Below, one piece after another: positions 43,976 to 53,447 of a DNA stretch of 64,000 nucleotides. The stretch is from Paenibacillus_T sp033239625. GTDB lineage: Bacteria > Bacillota > Bacilli > Paenibacillales > Paenibacillaceae. The position numbers were made by a program, and so were the translations under genes. Where the stretch lies: the NCBI RefSeq assembly GCF_033239625.1, contig NZ_BTCK01000026.1, positions 1-64,000 of the forward strand, read 5' to 3'. Position 1 is the stretch's first letter. Every line of letters starts with the position of its first letter. The notes beneath the pieces are model-generated. The model worked only from the letters and a program-made list of their open reading frames with translations. It searched no databases and had not been told where the DNA came from.

Positions 43976-44581
43976 CGGGGTCCAAGCTAAATAATTTTTT
44001 ATGATAACTCATATAACAAGTCGTTGCTGCGACCGGTATCAGCAAGTCGAAGCTGATTCGAGGAAGTATGTTCGTTACCGTGCTGGAGCAGAATGCTAAA
44101 TGATTGATTCGAAGTCTTTCGTATTGCTTCGGCTCAGAAGAAAGGATTTGCATAAGCTGTGGTTTAAAAGGTTTTGAGTAAAGGAGCAAATGGTGAGTTC
44201 TTCGGTAGTAGTACCTATTCAAAATGTCGACAGATAGAAAAATAATATGCAAAGGGCTGTCCCAAAAAGTTATAAGCTAGGATGGAGATAACCGTCAGGC
44301 AGAACACTAAAAATACAACAAAGAGCTGCATAGTATACTGAGCAGTGGCGTGGTATCCACGAATGCCGGCGGTGCCGTTTACGGTGCTTGTTAAAAGTCA
44401 GACCGGTGGTAGCACCAGCGACCCTGGCGACATGACCATCAAACCATCCCTTTGAGCTCGGTTGGTTTAGGCTGTCGTCCGTGCTTCTCTTTCTTCTCAC
44501 CTCAATTAATAATGTTTACAGATTTTAACCACCATCTATAATGGATAAGGGACCATTATTATATAAAAGGAGCTAATTGAT
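43976..44581. other. 606-bp gap with a possible insertion-sequence remnant
   Basis: GGGCTGTCCCAAAAAGT at 44254-44270 matches the usual terminal inverted repeat of IS1182/IS5-type elements. Adjacent minus-strand frames (to about 44500) are short and broken. No complete transposase, second inverted repeat or target duplication was found, so this is at most a fragment. Confidence 0.35.
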
Positions 44582-44845
44582 ATGTCATTTATTAATACCG
44601 CAGAAACAATTTTACAAACAGCTGACTTACATTTGGACCATCAAAATGTCGATATTCGTGGCAAAGAGAAAACTTACCGCTACTACCCAATTATCAGAGA
44701 GGATGGAACGGCCGTTGGTGTTTTAGTAATTGAAGATTATGATCAGTCAGTTTCAGTTGATATTTATCCAAACTCCACTGAACGAGAGCGTGCAGCTATG
44801 GATCTGGTCAAAGCTACTTTTGACGAGACAGACCAGCCAATGTAA
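44582..44845 (+). CDS. Small hypothetical protein (87 aa)
   Basis: An acidic protein, predicted alpha/beta with strands such as YRYYPIIREDG and VGVLVIEDYD. AAAGGAG at 44567 lies a good distance before the ATG, so the gene is probably expressed. No family is recognised. The neighbours are decayed DNA upstream and a terminator about 175 bp downstream. Confidence 0.6.
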   Translation: MSFINTAETILQTADLHLDHQNVDIRGKEKTYRYYPIIREDGTAVGVLVIEDYDQSVSVDIYPNSTERERAAMDLVKATFDETDQPM

Positions 44846-45019
44846 CCCTCCTCCTCTAGACTGGCTGCCGTCCTCGGAGCAATGATTCAATCAAAATGAC
44901 CGGCTCCGGACAAGCCGGAGGCTCCATCAATTTGGAGAAGAGGATTTGCTTAAGGGCCACAAGATATGCTGGACCGGCACGGTAGAACTCAGTGGCGCTT
45001 CCGCATCCATCGGTGGATT

Positions 45020-45062
45020 AAAAGCGCAGTAACACCCCTTATAGGTGTTACTGCGCTTTTTT
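45020..45062 (+). terminator. Strong intrinsic terminator
   Basis: AAAAGCGCAGTAACACC pairs perfectly with GGTGTTACTGCGCTTTT around a 7-nt loop, with T residues following. The flanking 44846-45365 stretch has no convincing gene. Confidence 0.9.
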
Positions 45063-45337
45063 ACCTGGATAGTATTGGGTCTGGTATGTGAGTCAACCGG
45101 AATATCCCCACCGGCTTTTTAAGTACTGTAATTACTCGAAGAACATCGCGGTGGCGCGCTTCAGCAGGGAGCAACTAAGAAAGTCCTAGTTATAAACATT
45201 AGAAAAGCGGGAAGTCTCAATTGATAAAATTACAAGTCTCAATCGTAGCCATTAGAAAAGGCCATTTAATCGGTTTTTAGTCCTGTTTGTAACTATTGCT
45301 CACATAGACACGGACGGTAATTGTGTTACAAATCGCA

Positions 45338-45364
45338 GAGCCTGGCGGATCGCCAGGCTCTTTT
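45338..45364. terminator. Hairpin at the 3' end of the Mrr-like gene
   Basis: GAGCCTGGCG and CGCCAGGCTC form a 10-bp perfect stem with TTTTA on the plus side. On the minus strand, where the adjacent gene ends, the tail after the stem is poor in T. It may work mainly for the plus strand or only protect the mRNA end. Confidence 0.5.
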
Positions 45365-45365
45365 A

Positions 45366-46625
45366 TTATGAAAATAGGATGTCCAAACGTCGAAGCTCTT
45401 GCTCAGATGGCGGGTTTGCCCAATACTGATACATGATTTGATCGACCGTGAGATAGGTCTGCTCATTAAAAGTGAACAAGTAGTAATAATCTTTGTAGTA
45501 GTTCTTGTCGATTTTATAGTTGAGGTCGACAGGCAAATAGAATTCATTGTAGGTGTTATTCGCAATCTTTGAGATCGTTTGCTTAATATCATTAAACATT
45601 AGACCAACTTGGTATTTATACAAAGCTGAACCGTTCTTGTTGGCCAGTGCTTGTTTGTGAGTGGTTTTTAAATGAGCCATCAGTACATTTAATCCCTTTT
45701 TATAGTTTAATTTATACAGGATTAGATATAGGTTAATGATCATTAACGAAGGGGATTTGTTCAGGGTTTTCCTTACGTTGTTTAACAAGCCGTGTTCATC
45801 CCTTACTTGAGATACAAGCTCTCCCTCTTCGTTTTTCCATACCGCAGAATTAATTGAGTAATTATGTAACAAGATGTTCAAATTTTCAGGAGCGGTCAGT
45901 TTAAGATCCTCTTTATAGATCTCCATCGCTTTAAAAATGTCACCTTTTAACAAGTACAGAATACCGTTTAGGTACGTTACAACCTCTTTTTCAACGAGAT
46001 TGATTTTCGTTTTTTTGCAGAATCGTTGAATGAATTCATTGTTTAGCTGAAGATAAGCGTCAATGAGACCATTTTTATTGATTTCAATTTCATTTTTTGC
46101 GATATAGGCGTGGAGAAACGCGCGTAAGGAATCATAGTGTTGTCTTTCGCTTCGATCGCTTTCGATCCTGGCCTTTAAGTAACGGTATTTATCTCCATCA
46201 AAGGACGCCATCTCATCAAAGGATGTTGTGTACGCGACGGGGGCGGTCTCTATGGAAGGATCCAAATGGTATTCTTGAAGCAGCTTCATAAGGGCGGTGC
46301 CGTCAATCAGCTCCAAGTTCTTGCCGCTGGCGAATGCTATGGCTTTGTTGGAAAACGTGGAGTTGGTTATAAGGATCCCTTTATTCGCTTGTTCACTCAG
46401 CACAACGCCGTACAAATCGCGGACGGCGGGCTCCCCGACCGCATTATTCCAGCGTTTGCACTGAATCAGGTATTTTCCTTTAAAGATGAATGAGCTGGAG
46501 TAAGCAATAATGTCAACGCCGCCATCGCCAGATAGCGAGGTCATCTCGACTGAGAATCCCATCTTTTTTAATAATTGCGTGATAAGCCGTTCGAAATCAT
46601 AGCCGTCCATGGTGTGAATGCTCAA
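45366..46625 (-). CDS. Mrr-type restriction endonuclease-like protein
   Basis: A 419-aa protein. The N-terminal ~120 residues form an Mrr_cat domain (DFERLITQLLKKMGF, SGDGGVDIIAY with Asp38, LIQCKRW with Gln55/Lys57, GILITNSTFSNKA). Mrr-like enzymes cut methylated or otherwise modified DNA, or respond to stress. The remaining ~300 residues are helical and tetratricopeptide-like in texture but match nothing I recognise. It stands alone on the minus strand among plus-strand genes, so it probably has its own promoter. Confidence 0.82.
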   Translation of the reverse strand: MSIHTMDGYDFERLITQLLKKMGFSVEMTSLSGDGGVDIIAYSSSFIFKGKYLIQCKRWNNAVGEPAVRDLYGVVLSEQANKGILITNSTFSNKAIAFASGKNLELIDGTALMKLLQEYHLDPSIETAPVAYTTSFDEMASFDGDKYRYLKARIESDRSERQHYDSLRAFLHAYIAKNEIEINKNGLIDAYLQLNNEFIQRFCKKTKINLVEKEVVTYLNGILYLLKGDIFKAMEIYKEDLKLTAPENLNILLHNYSINSAVWKNEEGELVSQVRDEHGLLNNVRKTLNKSPSLMIINLYLILYKLNYKKGLNVLMAHLKTTHKQALANKNGSALYKYQVGLMFNDIKQTISKIANNTYNEFYLPVDLNYKIDKNYYKDYYYLFTFNEQTYLTVDQIMYQYWANPPSEQELRRLDILFS

Positions 46626-47224
46626 AGATGCTGCACGCTCCTCTGTTAATCTCTTCGTGTAATATCCTCATTGTACCATTTTCTCTAGATTAAGAGGAAC
46701 ACTGAATCCATGTGCCTAAATGGGCGGCTATCATCGCGCCGACTGGATTAAAAACATGGGTAGATCTCTACTTCGAGGTCTGCCTTTTTTCGTTATCTAT
46801 GGGTCCGGACGATCCTCGAATATGCGTAGCTGCTACGATCAACCGAAAGCGTTATTCCGAATTATGCTGATTTTGTTGCGAAAAAGTCAGTTCGAAATAG
46901 CATAGCACAAACAAAGACATACGGGATCTGTGTGACTTTTTTTTCATTGAGTCGATCGATGCCGAATGAATTCCGTCGGGTTAACTGAATAAGCACCGGA
47001 AGCTGACGAAAGAACTGGCCGACGAATACGTGACGCTCGTTATCCAATTGATAAACATGAACAGTGGAGTGCCCGTATGTGATTCGGTCGACAGAATTTC
47101 TGCGAGAGGTGACAAAATCGAAAAGGCATTACTGACGTCAGGAAAAATCAAGAAAAATATGTTGACGTTTGGCATTAACATAAAATAAACTGGATCCAAT
47201 ACCGAATGGAAGGTAGTGGTTTTA
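46626..47224. other. 599-bp gap with a gene fragment
   Basis: 46985-47188 is an open frame of 67 codons (KLTKELADEYVTLVIQLIN ... TFGINIK) that lacks an ATG or ribosome binding site and follows an in-frame stop, so it looks like the 3' end of a broken gene. The remainder holds nothing recognised. Confidence 0.4.
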
Positions 47225-49513
47225 ATGGAAAAATTATATTATACAATCCGAGATTTAATGGAATTTGCTCAGAGTAAAGGAGGAAGCTGCCTATCGTTTG
47301 AATATGTTGCTTTTCATCATCCTTATAAATGGAGGTGTGAACAGGGACACGTGTGGGAAGCTCCGTTTTCCCGAATTAGAAGCGGGTCTTGGTGTCGTGA
47401 ATGTCATTTAAAGTACCAAAGGCAATATCCTAACACGCACATAACTATTGTTGATTTACATAAACTTGCTAAAAGCAAGGATGGTCAATGTCTTTCGGAA
47501 GCCTATATCAACAGCCATCATAAGTATCAGTGGAAGTGCAAAGAAGGACATACTTGGGAGGCTCCTTATTCTCGAATTAAACGTGGAGGTTGGTGTCCTG
47601 AGTGCAATGTAGTGAGCAGAGCAGAAAGGAAAAGAAAATACACCATTGAGGACATGAGGGGCTTGGCTAAAAAGCAAGGAGGAGAATGTCTCTCTGAAAA
47701 ATTTATTTCTGTAAGTAAAAAATTCATATGGAAATGTGCGAAAGGGCATATTTGGGAAGCGATTGCTATTCCCATTATGAGTCGTAATGTATGGTGTCCT
47801 ATTTGCGCTAGAGAAAGGGCGGGAATTAGTAGAAGATTTACCATTGAAGATGCTCAAAATATTGCGGCAATTAGAGGCGGTTACTGCTTATCTGACAGCT
47901 ATATAAATTGTAAGAGTCAACTTCTTTGGAAATGTACTGAAGGTCATGAATGGGTGTCGACTTTTGATAACATTTCAAGTGGAAGTTGGTGTAAAGCATG
48001 TGCGGGTCTAGAGGGAAATACGATTGAAGATGCACAAAAATTAGCAGAACAAAGAAACGGAAAATGTCTTTCTAGTGTACTTAAAAATAGTAAAGAAAAG
48101 TTAGCATGGGTGTGCGCCGAGGGGCATAGGTGGGATGCTTCTTATGGAAACATACACAAAGGTACTTGGTGTCCTACTTGTGCGGGTACCGTTAAAAACA
48201 CATTACATGATGCACAATTGATGGCTCGAAGTAGAGGAGGTAGATGCTTATCAGATACCTATGTTAACGCACACGAAAAGCTTAAATGGGAATGTGCGAA
48301 CGGTCATATTTTCGAAAAGAATTATAACAATGTTCAGCAAGGAAATTGGTGTAGTCAGTGCCTAACGAGGTTGAATGAACAAAAAACAAGGTTTATATTT
48401 GAGGCGCTATTAGAGAAAAAGTTCCCTACTAACTGGGTTGTATTAGGTAATTACTGCCAATTAGACGGATACAATGAAGAGTTAAAATTGGCTTTCGAAT
48501 TCCAAGGAATTCAGCACTACGAAGAATATCCGTACTACCATAGAAACAGGGGCGATTTTGAGGCACAAACCAAGAGAGATGAAGAAAAAAGACAACTGTG
48601 CAAAGAACTTGGCATTGTGCTGATAGAAATCAAATACACACTTAAAACGGACCAAGAAAAAATTAATTATATCCATAATTTTTTGAATGAAAACAATTAT
48701 CAGGTGAATACGAAAGAAGATGTGCTAGAAAGGATGAAAGATTTCTATAAAGTGAATGCAGCGTATTTGGAATTAGTTCAAATTGCGGAAGAACGAAAAG
48801 GGGAATTATTATCAGAAAACTATTTAGGTGCTCATGAAAAGTTGTTATGGTCATGCGAGAAAAGTCATGAGTGGCTAGCGGCGCCTACTGCTATAAAAGG
48901 TGGAAGTTGGTGTCCTGAATGTAAGAAGCATAAAATTGGGGACACAAAGCGGATATATACAATTGATATCGTAAAAGAATTTGCGGTTTCGAAAGGAGGA
49001 GAATGTGCATCCGAGGAGTATAAAAGTGTTACTCAACGATTGGAGTGGAAATGTTCGGAAGGACATACTTGGAAAGCTAACTTTGGTGCAGTTAAAAGTG
49101 GGACATGGTGCCCCTATTGTGCAGGGAACGTTATGAAAACGATTAAAGATGCGCAAGCGTTGGCTGCAAAAAAAGAAGGGCTATGTTTATCTTTGGAATA
49201 CAAAGGTGCGTTTGGGAAACTTACCTGGAAGTGTCGTTGTGGTCATGTTTGGGATACCACATATCATCAAGTGGATAGTGGGGGATGGTGCCCGGAATGC
49301 GCGAAAGAGAGCAGGGCTAAACTCTTTAGAAAGTATTCAATAGAAGATATGAGAGCTATAGCAGCAGAAAAGAATGGTGATTGTTTGTCTGAGGCATATG
49401 AGAGTTGCAACAAAAAACTTCTTTGGAAATGTCAAGAAGGACATGAGTTTGGAAAAACCCTCAGTAATCTAAAAAGAGGTCAATGGTGTCCTTTTTGTAG
49501 TAAAGAACGATAA
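47225..49513 (+). CDS. Ten-zinc-ribbon protein with an internal Vsr-like nuclease domain
   Basis: A 762-aa protein. Ten copies of a ~65-residue unit occur, each with G-x-CLS...(W/F)xC-x2-GHxW...GxWCPxC, as in probable zinc-ribbon DUF4379. Six lie before and four after a central domain (about residues 395-510). That domain has ELKLAFEFQGIQHYEEYP, TKRDEEKRQLC and IVLIEIKY, the layout of Vsr/very-short-patch-repair-like nucleases. Copies 7 and 9 have small cysteine or histidine changes. The ATG at 47225 has GGAAGGTAG upstream. The protein probably reads repeated DNA or RNA sites and cuts; the target is unknown. Confidence 0.8.
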   Translation: MEKLYYTIRDLMEFAQSKGGSCLSFEYVAFHHPYKWRCEQGHVWEAPFSRIRSGSWCRECHLKYQRQYPNTHITIVDLHKLAKSKDGQCLSEAYINSHHKYQWKCKEGHTWEAPYSRIKRGGWCPECNVVSRAERKRKYTIEDMRGLAKKQGGECLSEKFISVSKKFIWKCAKGHIWEAIAIPIMSRNVWCPICARERAGISRRFTIEDAQNIAAIRGGYCLSDSYINCKSQLLWKCTEGHEWVSTFDNISSGSWCKACAGLEGNTIEDAQKLAEQRNGKCLSSVLKNSKEKLAWVCAEGHRWDASYGNIHKGTWCPTCAGTVKNTLHDAQLMARSRGGRCLSDTYVNAHEKLKWECANGHIFEKNYNNVQQGNWCSQCLTRLNEQKTRFIFEALLEKKFPTNWVVLGNYCQLDGYNEELKLAFEFQGIQHYEEYPYYHRNRGDFEAQTKRDEEKRQLCKELGIVLIEIKYTLKTDQEKINYIHNFLNENNYQVNTKEDVLERMKDFYKVNAAYLELVQIAEERKGELLSENYLGAHEKLLWSCEKSHEWLAAPTAIKGGSWCPECKKHKIGDTKRIYTIDIVKEFAVSKGGECASEEYKSVTQRLEWKCSEGHTWKANFGAVKSGTWCPYCAGNVMKTIKDAQALAAKKEGLCLSLEYKGAFGKLTWKCRCGHVWDTTYHQVDSGGWCPECAKESRAKLFRKYSIEDMRAIAAEKNGDCLSEAYESCNKKLLWKCQEGHEFGKTLSNLKRGQWCPFCSKER

Positions 49514-50394
49514 ATGTTACCGTTCAGTCAAATTTTAATTAATTTGAGGTTCCGTACTGCCACATATCACCGATATTTGTATAATTCTGAACGGAGCTAG
49601 GTTTGCCCATAACAGCACGTACTTCATCCTATGTTGAGCCTAAGTTAGTTTTAGTTGTTTTTTTGCTCCTACTTTTCTTTAGGTGTCTCAGTTACAAAAT
49701 TCTCTTGTACAGGCACAGTTGAAACAGGTGTGGATTGTTTCTTCGGCGGTGAAGACGCTTTCGCTTCTTGTGGCTGCTGCGGTTCTTCTTTAACTTCTTC
49801 ATTAAGCTCTTCGAGTACAATGCTTATTTTCTATCTTCTTTACTTCTTTTCCATTATAGTTCGTCTAAGTCTTCGAATGCCACGACGAACCCTACGATGA
49901 GTAAGACGCTAACTGTAGGTGATCCAGGATACAGCTAAGCTTGATCGCGATGGAGTTGCTGCATGCGACTAAACAGTATGTTCGCTGTCTAGGGACACAA
50001 AGCCACCTACAAATTGATTATCTACGGCGTGTCAGTGAGTAGGGTTAGGGACGAATTGGGGACCAATTTCGTCCCCAACAATCGTAAGGCAACCAGATCA
50101 ATCATATTTTGGATGGAGAAAAGCCCATAAAATAAGAATTCTTATGACTAGATCCGACTATAACTTACCTATTATTCATCACTGGCAGCGAAGAGGTCAA
50201 TCGCCATATAAAAGGGCAGAGTTGTTGTTTGTTTCTGCCCTTCATATTGCTAACATTTTTGCTAACATGGTTCCGTATGCAACTTCCCGAACGTAGAGTA
50301 CATGGAACATGAAAATAGTGCCTTTAACCCGCATCGTTAAAGGATTTCTGCCCGAGATTTCTTTTGTGTAGAGATGAGGTTCAATATGCTACTT
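49514..50394. other. 881-bp decayed right end of the element
   Basis: A minus-strand frame at about 49670-49830 encodes a charged linker (VLEELNEEVKEEPQQPQEAK, then a Pro/Ser/Lys stretch) but has a stop and no start upstream, so it is a fragment. 50042-50092 has a small inverted repeat (GACGAATTGGGGACC / GGACCAATTTCGTCC-type). The paired GCTAAC site at 50247-50266 is listed separately. Confidence 0.45.
50247..50266 (+). repeat. Paired GCTAAC motif near attR (candidate arm-type site)
   Basis: TTGCTAACATTTTTGCTAAC, in the same orientation as the 19-bp copy at 19708-19726 and one base longer. It lies about 130 bp inside the right repeat. Confidence 0.5.
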
Positions 50395-50453
50395 CAGGAC
50401 TTAAAATCCTGCGGTGGGTGACCACCGTACGGGTTCGACCCCCGTCCTCGGCA
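50395..50453 (+). repeat. attR: 59-bp direct repeat of the tRNA-Leu 3' half
   Basis: Identical to 19578-19636. It carries the anticodon stem through the acceptor but not the 5' half or an encoded CCA, continuing as TACGAG. It is therefore the displaced native 3' end and not a second tRNA gene. Confidence 0.93.
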
Positions 50454-50462
50454 TACGAGTAG

Positions 50463-50493
50463 AAACCTTGAGAAATCAAGGTTTTTTCTTTTT
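50463..50493 (+). terminator. Native tRNA-Leu terminator, displaced
   Basis: AAACCTTGA-GAAA-TCAAGGTTT followed by a T-rich tail. Before integration it would have directly followed tRNA-Leu. Confidence 0.8.
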
Positions 50494-50559
50494 TTATGTA
50501 ACTTCTATAACATAGAGTCCAGTGTGTTGAAACAAGATACACAAGATTCATGAGATGAT

Positions 50560-50613
50560 AAAACCTCCTTTGCAGGATCCGAGTCATAATCGGATCTTGT
50601 AATGGAGGTTTTT
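50560..50613 (+). terminator. Long intergenic hairpin
   Basis: AAAACCTCC and GGATCCGA on the left pair with TCGGATC and GGAGGTTTTT on the right with a few G-U or mismatched positions. The T-run at 50607-50611 makes terminator function likely. The rest of 50454-50817 has no gene. Confidence 0.6.
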
Positions 50614-50817
50614 GTTGGTAGTGCGATTAACAAAGGTAAAAGAAGTTGCTCCAGCTACAATGGAAGAAACGTTCTAGTGTTGATTTTCATAATAAGCGAG
50701 CAGGATATGGAAATGACTTCACGAATAGCTTGGAGATAACAAAATTTTATGAAATCCACAAAAATACGATATGAAATTTGAAAATATCAAAAAAAGATAA
50801 CTGAGGTGATATTAATA

Positions 50818-51597
50818 ATGAGGAAGATATTATTTTATCTCGTGCTCTTTGGATGTTTAACTGCTTGCAGTGATAGTTCTATTTCTGAAGACAATTCAGC
50901 GAGTGTCATACATCCTACAGAACCTATAATAACACCAATAGAGAAAGAGACCGTAATAAAAGACGATAATAATCCTGCACCAACTAAAGTAGATAATGAC
51001 AAATCAATAAATAAAACCGATGAGAGCAACTCAAAAACGAAGGATATTATTTCGTTAATACCAACGGGTTGGCACATTTTAGAGAGTGGACAGCCTGTAG
51101 AAGCTGAAGGTGATTTGAATAAAGATGGCATTCAAGACATAGCAATTGCAATCGAGAAAACAACGGATGTAGATGCCCGTTCCATCCTGATTGCATTTGG
51201 TACCGAAGATCATGCATACGAACTTTCAATTATTGCAGATCATGTAGTCCTGTCTGAATTGGAAGGAGGACCCTTCGGGGATCCGTTTAATGGTCTTATG
51301 ATAGATAGAGGGTCTGTAGTGGTGAGTGATTACGGCGGAGGTAGCGGAAGGTGGTTTCACAAATATAGGTTTAGATATCAAGAAAACGATTGGTATTTAA
51401 TCGGAGCAACTATGGGATCGAATCATTCGATTAAGAAAGATACAGAAATGGTATTTGATACGGAAGACTATAATTTGCTTACAGGTGACTATATTATTGA
51501 CACAACAAACGAAAACGGAGAAGAAAAGATTACGAAAGGAAACAGAGGAAAGAAGAAGCTTGTTAGATTAAGTGAATTTAACATAGATGATATGTAA
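50818..51597 (+). CDS. Putative lipoprotein with FG-GAP/EF-hand-like segment
   Basis: A 259-aa lipoprotein. The signal peptide MRKILFYLVLFGCLTAC has its lipid cysteine at 17. A low-complexity S/T/D/N/K-rich spacer (about 20-80) follows, then a domain with DLNKDGIQDIAIAIE, a calcium-loop-like pattern seen in FG-GAP/VCBS proteins, and GNSGG-like turns. The ATG at 50818 is chosen for AGGTGAT 8 nt upstream. Surface function unknown. Confidence 0.75.
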   Translation: MRKILFYLVLFGCLTACSDSSISEDNSASVIHPTEPIITPIEKETVIKDDNNPAPTKVDNDKSINKTDESNSKTKDIISLIPTGWHILESGQPVEAEGDLNKDGIQDIAIAIEKTTDVDARSILIAFGTEDHAYELSIIADHVVLSELEGGPFGDPFNGLMIDRGSVVVSDYGGGSGRWFHKYRFRYQENDWYLIGATMGSNHSIKKDTEMVFDTEDYNLLTGDYIIDTTNENGEEKITKGNRGKKKLVRLSEFNIDDM

Positions 51598-51664
51598 CGA
51601 AATATCAAAAACGAACGTGTCATTCTCTGACATGACCGAACCATGATTCATTCCTCGTCTTAAA

Positions 51665-51699
51665 AAAGAGCCTGCTCGTTCGTACGCAGGCTCTTTGAT
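51665..51699. terminator. Bidirectional terminator
   Basis: AAAGAGCCTGC pairs with GCAGGCTCTTT with a 10-nt loop; A residues lead in and T residues follow. Confidence 0.8.
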
Positions 51700-51802
51700 G
51701 GACATCCGATCACCTTCTTGCTGATGACAGTCTATGCCAACTGCCAACAAGTGAGGACTGCATGGATGATTACTAGCGTCATAGTATATCTAGCAAACTA
51801 AC

Positions 51803-51839
51803 AAAACCTCCACTTCCGCACAGCGGCTGTGGAGGTTTT
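51803..51839 (-). terminator. Terminator of the alarmone synthetase gene
   Basis: AAAACCTCCAC and GTGGAGGTTTT form an 11-bp perfect stem just downstream (minus strand) of the synthetase stop, with T residues on both strands. Confidence 0.85.
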
Positions 51840-51860
51840 ACTTACAGCTCAAACTACAAT

Positions 51861-52610
51861 CTATTCCTTCGTCTCTTCCACGATCAAATCGAGCAGCGAG
51901 CTCGGCAGGGAGAATTGCTGATTGCTTATCGTAATCCGCTTGATGAGATCGTCTTCATCGGCGGCGTTCGCTTCCTTAATCTCAGAAATTTCACGATGCA
52001 GCCGTTCCATCTGCTTATCCAGCGCATTGGCGGAGTCGGCAGCGGCTTTCAATTCCTGCAAGAGATGCTGCGGGACCGCTTCGTTGTATTTGTAGAAAAT
52101 TTTGTGCTCCAGGCTCGCCCAGAAATCCATCGCGATCGTTCGAATTTGCACCTCGACACATACACTTTCCATGCCGTCGGACATGTAGACAGGTACCTCG
52201 ATAAGCAGATGCAAGCTCTGATAGCCATTTGCTTTAGGATGTTTAATGTAGTCCTTGGTCTCAATAATACGCAGGTCGTGCTGGCGGCGCAGCATGTCGC
52301 TGATCTGATAGATATCCGATATGAATGAGCATGTAATGCGTATTCCGGCGATATCTTTAATGTTGCGCTTCATGCTCTCGAGCGATAGCTCGCAGCCTTT
52401 GCGGAACAACTTGTTCATCATGCTCTCCGGCGATTTCAGACGGGACTTCGTATGTTCGATCGGGTTGTAATCATGCAAAAGATGAAACTCTTCCTTCAAG
52501 ATTTCGATCTTCGTCTCCATCTCGTCCAAGGCGAACTTGTACACCATTAAGAAGCGTGTGATTTTATTTTTAAAAAGTTTAAGCTGTTCAAGTTGATCAT
52601 GCGAGTTCAT
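51861..52610 (-). CDS. Small alarmone (p)ppGpp synthetase, GTP pyrophosphokinase
   Basis: A 249-aa single-domain RelA/SpoT-type synthetase without the HD hydrolase or regulatory domains. Visible motifs: EHTKSRLKSPESMMNK, DIAGIRITCSF, HPKANGYQSLHLLIEVP and EVQIRTIAMDFWASLEHK. A C-terminal helical tail is used for tetramerisation in the RelQ/YjbM and RelP/YwaC groups. Which of these it belongs to is not settled here. It is divergent from ung. Confidence 0.92.
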   Translation of the reverse strand: MNSHDQLEQLKLFKNKITRFLMVYKFALDEMETKIEILKEEFHLLHDYNPIEHTKSRLKSPESMMNKLFRKGCELSLESMKRNIKDIAGIRITCSFISDIYQISDMLRRQHDLRIIETKDYIKHPKANGYQSLHLLIEVPVYMSDGMESVCVEVQIRTIAMDFWASLEHKIFYKYNEAVPQHLLQELKAAADSANALDKQMERLHREISEIKEANAADEDDLIKRITISNQQFSLPSSLLDLIVEETKE

Positions 52611-52745
52611 GGAATCGCTCCTCTCTCTCCTAAGAGCATATTACACTTGGATATGGTAAATCAAATCATCTTCGGATTCATTGTCACGATATGTTGCTGT
52701 CCGATATACTTAAAGGAAGAGCAAGTGACGAGGTGGGACGAATCG

Positions 52746-53435
52746 ATGTTGATGATCAAGCAGCCGGATTGGAAGGACAAGCTGAAGAAAGAACTGGCAC
52801 AGCCCTATTACAAGCAGCTAATGGCGATGCTCGATGAGCAATATGAAGAAGAGCCGATCTATCCGGCGAGAGAACAGCTGTTTCAGGCATTGGAATATAC
52901 GCCGTTCGAGCAGACGAGAGTCGTTATTCTTGGACAAGATCCATATCATGGCCCGGGCCAAGCGAATGGACTCAGCTTCTCAGTGCCAGTGGGCATTCCG
53001 ATTCCGCCATCGCTGCGGAACATTTATAAAGAGCTGCAGGCTGATGTTGGTTGCGAGGTGCCGGACCATGGCTCTCTAACCACATGGGCGAAGCAGGGAG
53101 TGCTGCTGCTGAACAGCGTGCTGTCGGTGCAGGATGGCAAGCCGAATTCGCACAAGGGACTTGGGTGGGAGCGATTCACCGACGCGGTCATTGCTGCGCT
53201 TAACGAGCGTGAGACGCCGGTTGTATTCATTCTATGGGGCAGCTACGCGCAGCAGAAAGCAAGTTCCATTAATACGGACAGGCATGGCGTCATCGCATCT
53301 GTACATCCAAGTCCGTTAGCGGCTCATCGCGGCTTCTTCGGCAGCAAGCCGTTCTCGAAGACGAACGAGCTGCTGACAAGCTGGGGACAGCCGCCGATCG
53401 ATTGGCGAATTCCATCATCATCAGAACTGGACTAG
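52746..53435 (+). CDS. ung: Uracil-DNA glycosylase
   Basis: Removes uracil from DNA in base-excision repair. The 229-aa protein has the catalytic GQDPYHG (Asp65, His68), LLLNSVLSV, and the leucine-loop motif HPSPLAAHRGFFG. The ATG at 52746 with GAGGTGGG at 52730-52737 gives the normal family length; the frame remains open upstream, but without a better start. Promoters for this gene and the synthetase lie between 52611 and 52745. Confidence 0.95.
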   Translation: MLMIKQPDWKDKLKKELAQPYYKQLMAMLDEQYEEEPIYPAREQLFQALEYTPFEQTRVVILGQDPYHGPGQANGLSFSVPVGIPIPPSLRNIYKELQADVGCEVPDHGSLTTWAKQGVLLLNSVLSVQDGKPNSHKGLGWERFTDAVIAALNERETPVVFILWGSYAQQKASSINTDRHGVIASVHPSPLAAHRGFFGSKPFSKTNELLTSWGQPPIDWRIPSSSELD

Positions 53436-53447
53436 TTCTAAACCAAT

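Noticed and set aside
49655..49900. 81-codon plus-strand Cys/Ser-rich frame
   Set aside because: No ribosome binding site; the minus strand shows a more natural charged-linker fragment here, itself broken.
50395..50453. Second tRNA-Leu gene
   Set aside because: Only the 3' part is present; there is no 5' acceptor or D arm and no CCA. It is the right attachment repeat.
19578..50453. Intact prophage or conjugative element
   Set aside because: No terminase, capsid, tail, lysis, relaxase, coupling protein or type IV secretion gene could be recognised inside the element.
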